64,000 bases of DNA from Amia ocellicauda (GCF_036373705.1 NC_089851.1:3441920-3505919); one strand, 5' to 3'; shown: positions 34,938-45,792, numbered from the stretch's first letter. Made by a program: numbers and translations. Notes: generated by a model not told the origin, from the letters alone.

Positions 34938-37280
34938 ATGAGCCGCCTGCTGCCTGTGCTGCTGCTCACTGCCGGGGCGCTGCTGGACCCCACTGAGGGG
35001 CAGAGTCCCCTCCACCAGCAGAGAGCTGTGGATGCTATTATTAAACACTTCAATGGGATGAACAAATTGAAGAAAACCTTCCTCCTCCACGCAGAGTCGG
35101 GGGTATCTGGGGACACAGTCCCAGAGGTGAGGAGAGCTGAGAGAGAGCCTGGAGGCCCTGGGGTGGTGGGGTCTGGCTGTGCTGCTGTGGAACAGGCAGC
35201 TGTGTTTGACTGGCTGTCGGGGTTGGTACTGTCCATCAGGGACACAAATTTATTTTGATCCATGGCAAAAGTATATGATCCTTATATTATTCATACTCCA
35301 GAATTGCTCACTTATAAAAAAAATATGAGAGATATAGTCTTACATTGTTGTATTTATTGCACATGCTCAAAATATTTTGTGACATTAATGTCTGCTTTAT
35401 TTTCAATGTAAAAAATAAACATATGGATTACAGACTTACAGGTTGTTAAAATATATCCCCTATACCTAAATTACAAATCAAGGGGAAAACTTCTGCATTG
35501 TAAGGGTCCTAGCAGAGCACTTCGAAGTGCAGGGCGAAATATAGAGCAGGTAGATAGGTCAGAAAACAAATGAGGATTCAAGAGCCAGCAAACAGAGCAA
35601 TAAGGGAAATCCAGAATCGTGGTCAAAGAGATAAGCAAGAAGTCAAGGGAACTGGCAAACAGGGCAGAGTAGGAAATCCAAAACGTCAAGGGAACAAGCA
35701 ATAACAGTCAGAAGCGCTTGGTAATGTCACCCAAAAGCAAACAACACTACACAGTGAGCTGAAGGAACAAAGGGATATACATACTCTGGGCAGAGGGAAG
35801 CAGGCAGTTGTGGATTGGTGAGCTGAATGAATTAGAGACGAGGGTCAAGTAACCTAATTGCACATGGTGCTTTGGAATGTCAGAGACAGGGGCTAGAATG
35901 CAGGGGATGGCGACCTCTGGTGGCGAACTGGGGAAGTGTGGGGTAAAGACATGACGTAATAAAATAAGGATCATATCGTTTGAATATATAATAAAAATGT
36001 AGGTTTGCTCCATATGGGCATTGATTAATACAATTGTTAATTTCAGACAAATTATCTGAATTAACAATACAAATTTCAACAGTTTTAGTAGGCAGCACTG
36101 TCGTGTGCATTTGAATGAAACTACCAGCAACAAGCAAACGAAATAATCAAGTGCCATGTCGTCTACACAAGGTGCGTACTGCACACACACACAGCAGCTC
36201 CAGATGTTTCTGCACAACTGGTTAACAGAGCCGCTATAGATGTGATGCTGGTCCTCTGAGGTCTGTCTCTATTACTCAGGCTGGTGGGACCTTCCACAGC
36301 TTGGACATCTTTGTGAAGGAGACAGACTGTCCTCATGATGTCCCCTCGACACAGGACTGCAAGGTCCTGCCCAGGGGGGTGAGTAGCACAGCCCTCAGGG
36401 CACTCTGAGCACAGCGGCTGAACACTGTATTTTTTATCTTTTATAATGCCCTTATGTTTTGTAAGTCGCCCTGGATAATAATAATAATGGGCCACAGACA
36501 CAGCTCCCAGACATACATCTGTCACCTGTCTGTCCCTGCCTGTCCTGGTCACTGTGGCTCCAGATGGTCCCGGTGCTGGGAAGGATGGCCCAGACACCAG
36601 CACTGTTTCTGTGAGGCAGGAGGCTCTGAGGCCCTCGCTGGGGCTGATTTGTGTGCTGCAGTTTATCAGTTAAAGAGCTGCTCTGTGGTTGTTCTCCTGA
36701 GACACTCGCCCTGTTTCCTGTTTTGTCAATAAATCTGTGCTCTCTGACACAGGCCGATAAGGAATGTTTTCTGTTTGCCTTTCTCTGTTGTCGCAGTCTG
36801 TCCTGTTTACTGTCCCTGTTCTCTCTTCTGTGTGTAAAGGCGCTGAGGGTCTGTAAGGCATGCTTTACAGTCACTGACCCCGAAGACTTCCACAGCGCCA
36901 AGAGATACATCGACTGCACCCCTGTACGAGTCATGAACAAGGTCAGAAACGCCTGGAGTGTGATCTTAACTAGCTGGTGTAGAAACAACAATGATTATAG
37001 TTGCAGTAAAATAATAATATTGACATTATTTACTTTTGTATTTCACGTGTACTTTTTTTCTTTTTAGAGGCGACAGGATCATGCAGCTCAAGAGTGTAAA
37101 AGACTTCATGAGTCTATCAAAGTTTCAGATCATCCTCCAAGGGTTTCAGTTTATTGGGTTCATGAGCCCTATCGCTCAGGAATCTTTCATTCATTACAAG
37201 AGAGTGCCTCTCATCCTGAGCCAGTTCCGCACTTTGAAGGCTTCAAGATCGACACTTCTGCCCCCCCACCTTCCCAGTAG
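34938..37280 (+). CDS. RARRES2: chemerin-like secreted cystatin-fold protein (4 exons, 200 aa)
   Basis: Chemerin is a secreted chemoattractant and adipokine precursor with a cystatin/cathelicidin fold that acts through CMKLR1 after C-terminal processing. Exons: 34,938-35,126, 36,280-36,378, 36,840-36,941 and 37,068-37,280, all phase 0 with GT/AG borders. The start codon precedes a clear signal peptide (MSRLLPVLLLTAGALL). The cystatin-like helix is RAVDAIIKHFNGMNKLKKTF. Six cysteines follow in the chemerin order (ETDCP, QDCKV, VCKACF, IDCTP, AQECKR). The C-terminus is longer than in mammals (YWVHEPYRSGIF... to APPPSQ). Cathelicidins share the four-exon layout but have four cysteines, so chemerin fits better. 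AATAAA follows at 37,465. Confidence 0.72.
35500..35960 (-). repeat. interspersed repeat with GATGGCGACCTCTGGTGG core
   Basis: Lies in intron 1 of the chemerin-like gene. The core GATGGCGACCTCTGGTGG near 35,905 recurs at 62,478, and degenerate and inverted near 37,790. Family not identified. Confidence 0.55.
36455..36488 (+). repeat. SINE-type tail
   Basis: TGTAAGTCGCCCTGGATAAT followed by short TAA units, in intron 2 of the chemerin-like gene. Confidence 0.5.
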
Positions 37281-37464
37281 TGTCACCCAGCTGCCTCCAT
37301 GGCTGAGGGGCAGTCCAGCCCCTCAATCAGAGACCCAGGGGCTGCAACTCCGGCGCCAGAGACCCTGTCCTGCAGCTCCAGCCAAGTTCTGCCAGTTTAA
37401 ACCAGTGGACAACATTTCCCCACAGTGCCAGTGTGGTTGGTGACGGTGCTGATCAGTGGGCTGT

Positions 37465-37470
37465 AATAAA
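37465..37470 (+). terminator. RARRES2: poly(A) signal AATAAA of the chemerin-like gene
   Basis: Lies 185 bp after the stop codon and is followed by a GT-rich stretch (GTGTCCTGTCTGTCC). Confidence 0.65.
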
Positions 37471-37739
37471 GTGTCCTGTCTGTCCCTGAGGCCTGTGTCG
37501 AGTGTCTGTGCTGCCCCCCACCCCCTGTGCGTGTGTCTGTCCTCTCCTGCAGATCTCCCCTCGGTCTCCCTGTGCGCTGGTGCTGCTCTGCAGGCTCAGT
37601 GTGCAGCTGCTGTGCTGCATATTTGCCCTGGGCCTCTACAGTGACCGTGGGCATCATTCAATCAATCACTTTCTATTGTGTATAGAGCCTTAACCACAGG
37701 TCATCACATATTAAAGACAAAACAAAAGAAAGTTGAAAT

Positions 37740-38230
37740 GAAGGTCAATCTCACCTTTGTCACACCTGTCAGCCACAGTTCCCCTGTTCTCCACCAGAGG
37801 TCATCATCCCCTGAATACTAACCCTGCAATCATCCAATTAACATTTCTACCTTCCATGTGCACTTGTCCTACTAACCCTCTTCACTCATTGGTTCTACCT
37901 CTCTCCACCAGCTCCACTGACTCCACTCTTCCCTGCTCTTAAACCCCTGTTTGCCCTTCACTCTCTGCTAAGTCTTGTCTCATTCATTGTTGCATTTCTA
38001 AGCATTCCCTCTGGCTTTTGACTTTCCTGTGTTCCTGACCTTTTGCCTTCGCCTTTTTGACCACTCCTTTGGATTACCGGTTTCAGCCTGTTTGCCCGTT
38101 CTATTGACCCCTGGACTGTCTTTAAACCTCGTCTGTTGGATATCCCCTTTGCATTGTCAGCCGTGACTCCTCTGTATAAGAGCTTGCACTTGGATCCACC
38201 TCAGCTGTCCTCAGAAACATTACAACCATC
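37740..38230 (+). repeat. interspersed repeat, opposite orientation to 35.5-36.0 kb
   Basis: C/T-rich sequence whose start (CCACCAGAGGTCATCATCCC) is the complement of the core at 35,905. It ends CAGAAACATTACA. Together with the copy at 35.5 kb it brackets most of the chemerin-like gene in inverted orientation. Confidence 0.5.
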
Positions 38231-38512
38231 AGGTGCAGAGGTGAGTGAGACCCAAACTCTTTGCAGGACAGAGACACAGGTCTGGGGTCTAGGGCCCTGA
38301 AGGGTTGCCCCCCACCCACCTCCGGCCTGGGAGTTAATGGTGAGCGCAGACTTGCCTGTCTAAAATGGTCTTGAACAGTTTACAAAGAAAAACTTGAGTT
38401 TCACCATCAAAGGGTGATATTTTTACTCGCAGAATTACATGCATAGTATACAAATGGACCCTATACTCTTCATGATCAATGCACATAGATTGATTAATTT
38501 TATATATATATA

Positions 38513-39733
38513 CACTCACCTAAAGGATTATTAGGAACACCATACTAATACTGTGTTTGACCCCCTTTCGCCTTCAGAACTGCCTTAATTCTACGTGGCA
38601 TTGATTCAACAAGGTGCTGAAAGCATTCTTTAGAAATGTTGGCCCATATTGATAGGATAGCATCTTGCAGTTGATGGAGATTTGTGGGATGCACATCCAG
38701 GGCACGAAGCTCCCGTTCCACCACATCCCAAAGATGCTCTATTGGGTTGAGATCTGGTGACTGTGGGGGCCAGTTTAGTACAGTGAACTCATTGTCATGT
38801 TCAAGAAACCAATTTGAAATGATTGGACCTTTGTGACATGGTGCATTATCCTGCTGGAAGTAGCCATCAGAGGATGGGTACATGGTGGTCATAAAGGGAT
38901 GGACATGGTCAGAAACAATGCTCAGGTAGGCCGTGGCATTTAAACGATGCCCAATTGGCACTAAGGGGCCTAAAGTGTGCCAAGAAAACATCCCCCACAC
39001 CATTACACCACCACCACCAGCCTGCACAGTGGTAACAAGGCATGATGGATCCATGTTCTCATTCTGTTTACGCCAAATTCTGACTCTACCATCTGAATGT
39101 CTCAACAGAAATCGAGACTCATCAGACCAGGCAACATTTTTCCAGTCTTCAACTGTCCAATTTTGGTGAGCTTGTGCAAATTGTAGCCTCTGTTTCCTAT
39201 TTGTAGTGGAGATGAGTGGTACCCGGTGGGGTCTTCTGCTGTTGTAGCCCATCCGCCTCAAGGTTGTACGTGTTGTGGCTTCACAAATGCTTTGCTGCAT
39301 ACCTCGGTTGTAACGAGTGGTTATTTCAGTCAAAGTTGCTCTTCTATCAGCTTGAATCAGTCGGCCCATTCTCCTCTGACCTCTAGCATCAACAAGGCAT
39401 TTTCGCCCACAGGACTGCCGCATACTGGATGTTTTTCCCTTTTCACACCATTCTTTGTAAACCCTAGAAATGGTTGTGCATGAAAATCCCAGTAACTGAG
39501 CAGATTGTGAAATACTCAGACCGGCCCGTCTCGCACCAACAACCATGCCACGCTTAAAATTGCTTAAATCACCTTTCTTTCCCATTCAGACATTCAGTTT
39601 GGAGTTCAGGAGATTGTCTTGACCAGGACCACACCCCTAAATGCATTGAAGCAACTGCCATGTGATTAGTTGGTTAGATAATTGCATTAATGAGAAATTG
39701 AACAGGTGTTCCTAATAATCCTTTAGGTGAGTG
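38513..39733 (-). mobile_element. DD36E Tc1/mariner (Incomer-like) copy 4
   Basis: 1,221 bp, the same length as copy 2. Both termini are present. The left flank is a TA tract, while on the right GTGAGTG is followed by GT repeats before TATATA, so the right TA may have been altered. Confidence 0.94.
38545..39585 (-). CDS. DD36E transposase, copy 4 (346 aa)
   Basis: Full length, with the two Asp and the Glu at DD36E spacing. It differs from copy 2 in a few residues: NFKRGMV for NFERGMV, FSCTTIS for FSRTTIS (an Arg to Cys change in the helix-turn-helix) and NRKQRL for NRKKRL. The Arg to Cys change could weaken terminus binding. Confidence 0.94.
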   Translation of the reverse strand: MGKKGDLSNFKRGMVVGARRAGLSISQSAQLLGFSCTTISRVYKEWCEKGKTSSMRQSCGRKCLVDARGQRRMGRLIQADRRATLTEITTRYNRGMQQSICEATTRTTLRRMGYNSRRPHRVPLISTTNRKQRLQFAQAHQNWTVEDWKNVAWSDESRFLLRHSDGRVRIWRKQNENMDPSCLVTTVQAGGGGVMVWGMFSWHTLGPLVPIGHRLNATAYLSIVSDHVHPFMTTMYPSSDGYFQQDNAPCHKGPIISNWFLEHDNEFTVLNWPPQSPDLNPIEHLWDVVERELRALDVHPTNLHQLQDAILSIWANISKECFQHLVESMPRRIKAVLKAKGGQTQY

Positions 39734-40282
39734 TGTGTGTGTATATATATGCCTACATTGTATCTGAATAACTACAGTGAGTATGCTTGAGCGATTTCAA
39801 CTTGCTAATATCATGGATGTTATAAAATGGCAACACTTGCAAGTTCCAAAGAATTGGCATTATTCTATTTCAATTCATTGGACAAAACAGTATCAACTGA
39901 GGAGACCACATTCTGAGTCACTTCACATTCAGGTAAAATTATAAACCAGTCATATTTGTGGTCTTTGATGGAACTGGTGGGACAATAATAGCTTTCTTCT
40001 GTTGAAAAGTTATTGCCATTCCTCACATCTTCACCCAGCCGCCTGCCCACGTTCACAAATGTCAAACATGGAATAACTGATTGAAGGTGACGGGTGTATT
40101 TTTAATACAGGGTCATAGCCATGGTACCATTCTTAATGAGGTCTATATCAAGCCATGTGGGCAGGTCTGCATATGATGTGAGCAGAGACAATGTTTTTCT
40201 TTTGAATATTTGTTTGTAGGCTTTAGAATTCTTTCAACTTTATTAGGTGAATTGTTTTCAACAACAGCCACCCTATATTTCT

Positions 40283-40311
40283 CGTGTGTGTGAGAGAGAG
40301 AGAGAGAGAGA
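40283..40311. repeat. (GT)n(GA)n microsatellite
   Basis: GTGTGTGT followed by about ten GA units. Confidence 0.9.
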
Positions 40312-40675
40312 ATGTGGGAAACATTTGAGACACTAAAGATCCACAAGAAGCACAGATCTTTTAGCCCTGATGCATTGGGAAGCAGCATTTTAATCCTTTG
40401 TTCTTCATGGCTACAAAACAAAACCTGAATTTGAGGTTTCATTCATCATTCTGAATTCAGTGAAAAAACATATCCTTTACATTTTCACAGGAACTCCATT
40501 TCAAGATATCTCAAATACAATTTATTAAGCATAAACTTTCACTGCTGGGTTTAGCTGAAAACCACTGATTTCCCAGACACGTCTAACCAGTGACTTATGC
40601 AGACTAGAGGGCTGATTAATATATCAACTGATGCTGCTGCAGAAGCACGTTAGACAGAATGATGCCTCTTACACG

Positions 40676-40677
<2 letters not shown>

Positions 40678-40736
<59 letters not shown>
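40678..40736. repeat. (ATT)n microsatellite
   Basis: About 19 ATT units, 20 bp from the RhoGAP-type exon border. Confidence 0.95.
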
Positions 40737-40737
<1 letters not shown>

Positions 40738-40754
40738 ATACAAAAGAAGCTCAC

Positions 40755-40940
40755 CGAAACATGCAGGGTAGAAACACTGTCCCCAAGTTCTGCAGGGTCA
40801 TCCTATTGGTGTGGCTGTGAAACACCACTCGGACCAGGAAACGGACAAGGTGCTTGAGCAGACGGTGATGCTCTGCAGGCAGACTGTCCAGCTCCCTCTT
40901 TAGGCAGCTGCTCAGATCAGCTCATCCTCGCCTTGACTTC
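40755..40940 (-). pseudogene. orphan RhoGAP-domain exon
   Basis: On the minus strand an acceptor (TTTCCTTGCTAG) precedes 40,940 and a donor (TTTCG|GTGAGC) follows 40,755. The frame gives SCLKRELDSLPAEHHRLLKH, then FLVRVVFHSHTNRMTLQNLG and TVFLPCMFR. This fits the RhoGAP consensus (LP...N..LL..L..FL..V...S..N.M...NL..VF.P), the second half of the GTPase-activating fold. An in-frame TGA lies between the acceptor and the conserved part (about 40,919), so a later acceptor would be needed or the exon is dead. No partner exons were found nearby. The specific RhoGAP gene is not identified. Confidence 0.6.
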
Positions 40941-42395
40941 CTAGCAAGGAAACAAAGCGAAGAACAATTTATCTTCCTTTACCTCACCATGGCTGTAGAT
41001 ATTTAAAAAGACACTGGAAAAAAATACAAACACTCCAGATGTGAAAGTTGCCATTGTATTCACACAGATTCATAGGACACATGACTGTGAATACCTCTGA
41101 AGGCACTGACAATGCCTGAGTGCTCTGGAATGACATACGCAACCTATTGTTATCTTTGAAGTCGGAAGCACTGCCCACTGGGGAGGGGTTACTGTATAAC
41201 AAAACTGTCGCAAGGGAGGAGGCAGCGAGCTGATAAGGGAGCCTGCACCAAGGTGCACTGCTAGGGGACCTCGGCAACACAACTCCAGACAGTAACCTCA
41301 GGGGCCCTGTAGGGCCACACCTGAGCCATCCAGGAGTGAGGACCGTAGTCACGCTCTACCAGGAACTGTCTGCAATCAGCATATACAAAGCGGGGCTACA
41401 GAGGTTAACTCTTACGCCCTCCGCTTACAAGAGCAAGGCCGGCTGCTCTACTAGTGCAGCTAGGAGCGAGGCCGTAATCTACTTGAAAAACATCTGGCGC
41501 GGGCAATCAAGCACTTGTGCGGCCTCCGCGCAATATCATGGCAGTGGACCCCTGATCCAATAGGAGCGTGGCCACAGAACCAATGAGAAAAAATACAATA
41601 TAATACATAGCTGGCTAGTCAACAGCGTAGCCAAGCTGAACAATATACAATACATACATATCACGTGACAGCAAGAACTTCATGCTGTCAGCGCGCAGCA
41701 CAAGAGCATCCAACTTGACTAAACAGTACAGAGTGGAAGAACTCCATTGTGCTGACAATTTAGATTTCGCACAAACGAACTATATACACCACGGGGCGCA
41801 GGAACGAAGTCATGCGCCGCCCATGGAACACAGGAGCAGTTGACGCCTGCTGGTTAGACCGGCTAACACAGGGCAACATTAACTCTACTGTGTTAACAAA
41901 GGAACTATATACACAGCGAGGCAGCGAAACTCAAGTGCCGTCAGCTGGCAACTACAGCTCTACCGTGCGAATAAATGAACTATGAACACAGCGGGGCACT
42001 GGAGAACTCAAGTGCACTGGAGAACTCAAGTGCCCTCCGCTGGAGGACAACAGTAGCGGTCCCCTGCTCTATGGCGTAATACAGCCAGAGCGGGCCACAG
42101 ACCTGCTGACCAATACACAGAGCGGGGTACAGGCCAAATGCATGCACCACCACAACACAATTACAATGAATGAACTATATACAGGGCGGCCTCGTAAGGC
42201 AACATGCCTGTAGGCCGCACGACAAGCCCCGGGAACACATCAACAGGGCTGTCTGTACATCCAGGAGCAGCTCGCGTGGGTGCTCGAATGGAAGGCATAG
42301 TCTGGTGGAAGGGAAAGACACGGTTCACTAGCTCCCTCAAGATGCACTTACAGGGGCAGACTGGGAGAGGAAAGGCAGGAGCCAGAGCCTGCAGG

Positions 42396-43431
42396 CTACT
42401 GGGGCTCGACTGCAGCCAACACCGGGTTCCCAATGGAAGGGACCGGTCCCGTCACATCCAACCTGTAGAACCGGGCAAATGTAAGTGGCGAGGCCCAAGC
42501 TGCAGCCGCACAAATGTCTGCCAAGGGGGCACCGTGAAAAAGGGCCCACGATGTGGCAATGCCTCGAGTTGAATGGGCCACCAGGTGATCAGGCACCGGG
42601 GTCCCGTAGACTCGTAGGACATGGTAATGGTGTCCACAATCCAATGCGAGAGGCACTGCTTTGAAAGCGCCTGGCCCTGTGTCCGCGCTCCATAAGACAC
42701 AAACAGTTGGTCTGAGCGCCAAATGTCCTTAGTGCGTTCCAAACAGCACCTGAGGGCCCGCACAGGGCAGAGCAGGTGAAGCCGACTCTCTTGCTCTGAA
42801 GCGAAGGGAGGAGGATGAAAAGCCATCAGCTCAATAGGCCTGTTGACATGAAATGGAAACAGCACTTTCGGGAGGAACGCAGGGTTAGGCCGTAGCGTGA
42901 CCCTGGAGCCATCTCCAGCAAAACGAACACACAATGGGTGTAAGACAGGGCATGTAACTCGCTCACGTGTTTAGCAGAGGTGATTGCCAGCAAAAACGCA
43001 GTCTTAAGTGACACCAGCTTCAGCTCAGCTGAGTTCAGTGGCTCAAATGGGGCTTGGGAAAGTGCGTCCAGCACTACATCAAGGCGCCATGTGGGCAGTG
43101 AAAGGGTTCATGGGGGCCGTAGCCGTCGAACTCCCTTTAGAAACTGCACAGCCAGAAAATGAGACCCAGGAGGCTCACCATAAATCCGAACATGACATGT
43201 TGAGATGGCTGCCAGATACACTTTGAGCATGGATGCGGACTTGCCCTGGTCCAACAGCTCTTGTAGAAATTGCAATATGACCCCGATGGGGCAATTAATT
43301 GGGTCTTGACCGCCATCTTGGCACCAGGTGCTAAACGTCCGCCAGCGGTAGGAATACTGGGACCTCGTAGAGGGAGCTCTCGCCGACTGAATAGTGGCAA
43401 CTACCGTGTCCGACAGACCCCAGGCAATCAA
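42396..43431 (-). pseudogene. DIRS-like tyrosine recombinase, frameshifted
   Basis: Integrates circular DIRS DNA. The N-terminal SAM-like part reads STRSQYSYRWRTFSTWCQDG, then LKVYLAAISTCHVRIYGEPP. The catalytic domain begins LKTAFLLAITSAKHVSELHA, where the His probably replaces the catalytic first Arg (family pattern AKRVSEL). After two frameshifts come VAHSTRGIATSWALFHGAPL with the His-x-x-Arg pair, and FARFYRLDV with the nucleophilic Tyr. Three frames are needed, so it is dead. Confidence 0.8.
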
Positions 43432-44026
43432 TTGCTCGGAGGCCCGGATTGGGGTGCCAATGCGTGCCCTGCACCTGGGACAACAAGTCTGCTTTCACTG
43501 GGAGCTGCCAATGCTCTCCGTGGAGGAGGGCGATCAGGTCTGCGAACCAGAATCTGCGAGGCCACCTCCCCGAGAGTGGAAGTCCGCCGCCATGTTGGAC
43601 AGGCCTGGGAGGTGAACTGCTCTGATGGACCGGAACCGTGGTACAGTACAGTCTGCACAACCTGAGACTTCCTTGCCTGTTGATATAGGCAACCACCGCT
43701 GTGTTGTCCATCCGGACCAGCAGATGTCTGTCCCGCAGGCCACTAGGAGGCCCAGCAGCCTCTGGCAAAGGGACACCCTCACACAAGCTCTCAGTCGGAA
43801 GAGGGAGAGACACGTGTGAATTGAGGCAATTCTCTCTGGTGCCAGCGTGGCGAGCATGGCAACGGAATCAAGGCGCAGTCCGAGGAACTGTGCCTGCTGA
43901 GTTGGCGTCAGGCGGCTCTTCTCTCGATTGACCCGAAGGCCCAATTCAGAGAGGCGGCCTAAAATCAGGTCCGTGTGAATCCGAACCTGCTCCGTCGAGT
44001 GAGAACAAACCAGCCAGTCAAAAGGT
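43331..44026 (-). pseudogene. DIRS-like reverse transcriptase end and RNase H
   Basis: The minus-strand frame from 44,026 gives FDWLVCSHSTEQVRIHTDLI (just after the RT active site), then GLRVNREKSRLTPTQQAQFL. RNase H follows with RDRHLLVRMDNTAVVAYINR and AADFHSRGG (FLSRGG in units 2 and 3). At least two frameshifts are present. The RT palm upstream is replaced by a GC-rich block. Confidence 0.8.
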
Positions 44027-44320
44027 GTGCCAGAGGCTGCTGGAACGCCTCAGGGGCGGGGCTCAGGTGGTGGAGGAGGCGGGGTTGGGCTGGGTCCCCT
44101 CCTACCACGAGCTGCCGTGGGCTGCAGGGGGCCAGGGCGGCGAGCCTGGGGGGGCGCCAGTGAGACGCTGGCGGAGATCCGGCCTGTGGCCTGGGAGCCG
44201 CGGTCGGAGGTCCTCCTCGCCGGCGAGCTGCCGCAGACGACCTGTGTTGCTGAGCCTGAGGTGACACCGGGTACACTCGGGCCAGCTGCAGGGACTGCTC
44301 CCTCTCCTGGAGGGTGCGCG
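44027..44320. other. GC-rich block of unknown origin (unit 1)
   Basis: About 290 bp, strongly GC-rich, open in several frames on both strands, lying between the DIRS RT remnant and a Tc1 end. Unrecognised. Copies at 49,503-49,796 and 54,979-55,272. Confidence 0.5.
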
Positions 44321-44605
44321 AGAGCATCTCTTCCCTTTAAGAGAGTGCTCCTAATCTCAGCTCATTACCTGTATAAAAGACACCTGGGAGCCAGAAATAT
44401 TGCTGATTGACAGGGGATCAAATACTTATTTCCCTCATTAACATGCAAATCTATTTATAACTTTTTTGAAATGCATTTTTCTGGATTTTTTTGTTGTTTT
44501 TCTGTCTCTCACTGTTAAAATACACCTACCATTAAAATTATAGACTGATCATTTCTTTGTCAGTTGGCAAACGTACAAAATCAGCAACTTTTTTCCCTCA
44601 CTGTA
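44321..44605. mobile_element. Tc1-like 3' end (unit 1)
   Basis: ATCAAATACTTATTTCCCTC and GACTGATCATTTCTTTGTCA, ending TTTTTTCCCTCACTGTA, are the terminal sequence of a very common fish Tc1 family. Only this end is left. Copies at 49,797-50,081 and 55,273-55,557. Confidence 0.75.
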
Positions 44606-45310
44606 TATACACGGGAGCGCTGCGACACCAACCAAACGCAACCTTGCTGTTGCCGGACTGAACACTGTGTATACCAGGCACCAGGTGCTGGATACAAGCA
44701 CCGCGTAGGCCCGTAGGTGGGCTGTAGTGCAGGCACAAGCCAGCGGAGGAGTGCCTCACGCGGGCGAGATCTCTTACGACACACCGCGGCTCCTGCTGTG
44801 GAGGAAAAAGCCCTGTGGACAAAAAAACAACAACACAGCAAGCAGTCGGAATATATATAGCACTATATAAACACGACTATTATTTTTAAAAGGCTCTTCT
44901 TGTGAACAAAACTGAAACCGAAAGCGCAGCCGGACCTCGGGTGCGCGGACGGGACAGAATCAGGATTAGCTATCAATAATAACTAAACACATACAAGACG
45001 GAGACGATGTGTACCGAAAACGGTGGTGAACAACATTATGAAGTGAGCCAGCCAGCCGAAATATGCAGTTTGAATGTTTATTACAAACACAGACACACAA
45101 AGCTTACGTTCCTGAGTCAAGCGAAAAGGCAAAAGGACGAACCTGTGCTGACATCACGTTTTATAGAACAGGAAGTGGGAAGGGACCTGTTCTGAGTGAA
45201 GTGCGCAGGGGCCAATGGCAGCTTTGATAGAGTGACGTTTCGATCAGGTTCCTGTGGAAGTGCGCAGAAACCCCTCCCCCTTGGGCAGTGATTCCGACTT
45301 GAAAGATAAC
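44606..45310 (-). mobile_element. 5' leader and terminal repeat of the DIRS-like element (unit 1)
   Basis: Ends with the inverted terminal sequence that also occurs at 30,599. The minus-strand frames near 44,840-44,600 may be gag remnants but carry no recognised motif. Copies at 50,082-50,786 and 55,558-56,262. Confidence 0.6.
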
Positions 45311-45623
45311 TCCTTTATTACTTTGTTTTTACATTAACCTGGTATCCTGGTATAGGGATAGTGTGCCCATATTCTCAATATAAAGGGCAAGGCTGAACAT
45401 CTGAAGAGAAAGAGGAGGTACTACAACCTAGTCCAGGGGTATGAGGGCCGCCAAGGCCCCCTTTGGGGTCCACAGGTGAAGCCCAAACTGTCATGTTTGA
45501 CTGTTTCATTAGTGTATCTGGCACTATAAGGATATAAAATAAGCAGTGAACCTAATCAATAATCAGCCCCAGAGTGGGGTTGGCAATGCTCCGGGTTTGC
45601 TGGCTACAGCTCCGGAGTGGTAT

Positions 45624-45792
45624 TTGTAATTTAAAACAATTTGCAGATTATGTTTTTCAATTTGACATTATGGACATTTTCTGTGTTGATCAGTGGCAAA
45701 AACTCCTGATTAAATCGATTCTGATTTAATGTTGTAACAATGAAAAGTGGAAAAGTCCAAGGGGGTGAATACTTTTGAGAGCCAGTGTAGAT
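45624..45792. mobile_element. solo end of the Tc1-type family seen at 14.5 kb (unit 1)
   Basis: AATTTGCAGATTATGTTTTT ... GGGGGTGAATACTTTTGAGA matches 14,498-14,640 in inverted orientation. Copies at 51,100-51,268 and 56,576-56,744. Confidence 0.75.

Larger units (their letters stand above)
41149..45310 (-). mobile_element. DIRS-like tyrosine-recombinase retrotransposon, decayed
   Basis: Bounded by inverted sequences: GTTATCTTTGAAGTCGGAAG at 41,149 and its near reverse complement ending at 45,310. On the minus strand, from the right, come a leader, a foreign GC-rich block plus a Tc1 end (44,027-44,605), the end of reverse transcriptase, RNase H, and a tyrosine recombinase. The RT core and most of gag are missing. 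The terminal and internal organisation and the recombinase identify a DIRS-type element. Its right half is included in the 5,476 bp tandem unit. Confidence 0.8.

Noticed and set aside
34660..34941. 93-codon frame just before the chemerin-like start
   Set aside because: No signal peptide or motif. It overlaps the 5' UTR, while the next ATG (34,938) opens a clear signal peptide and correctly phased exons.
44027..44410. GC-rich 127-codon frame as a host gene (three copies)
   Set aside because: Glycine/arginine-rich frames appear on both strands by base composition. No domain, and the frame runs into a Tc1 end.
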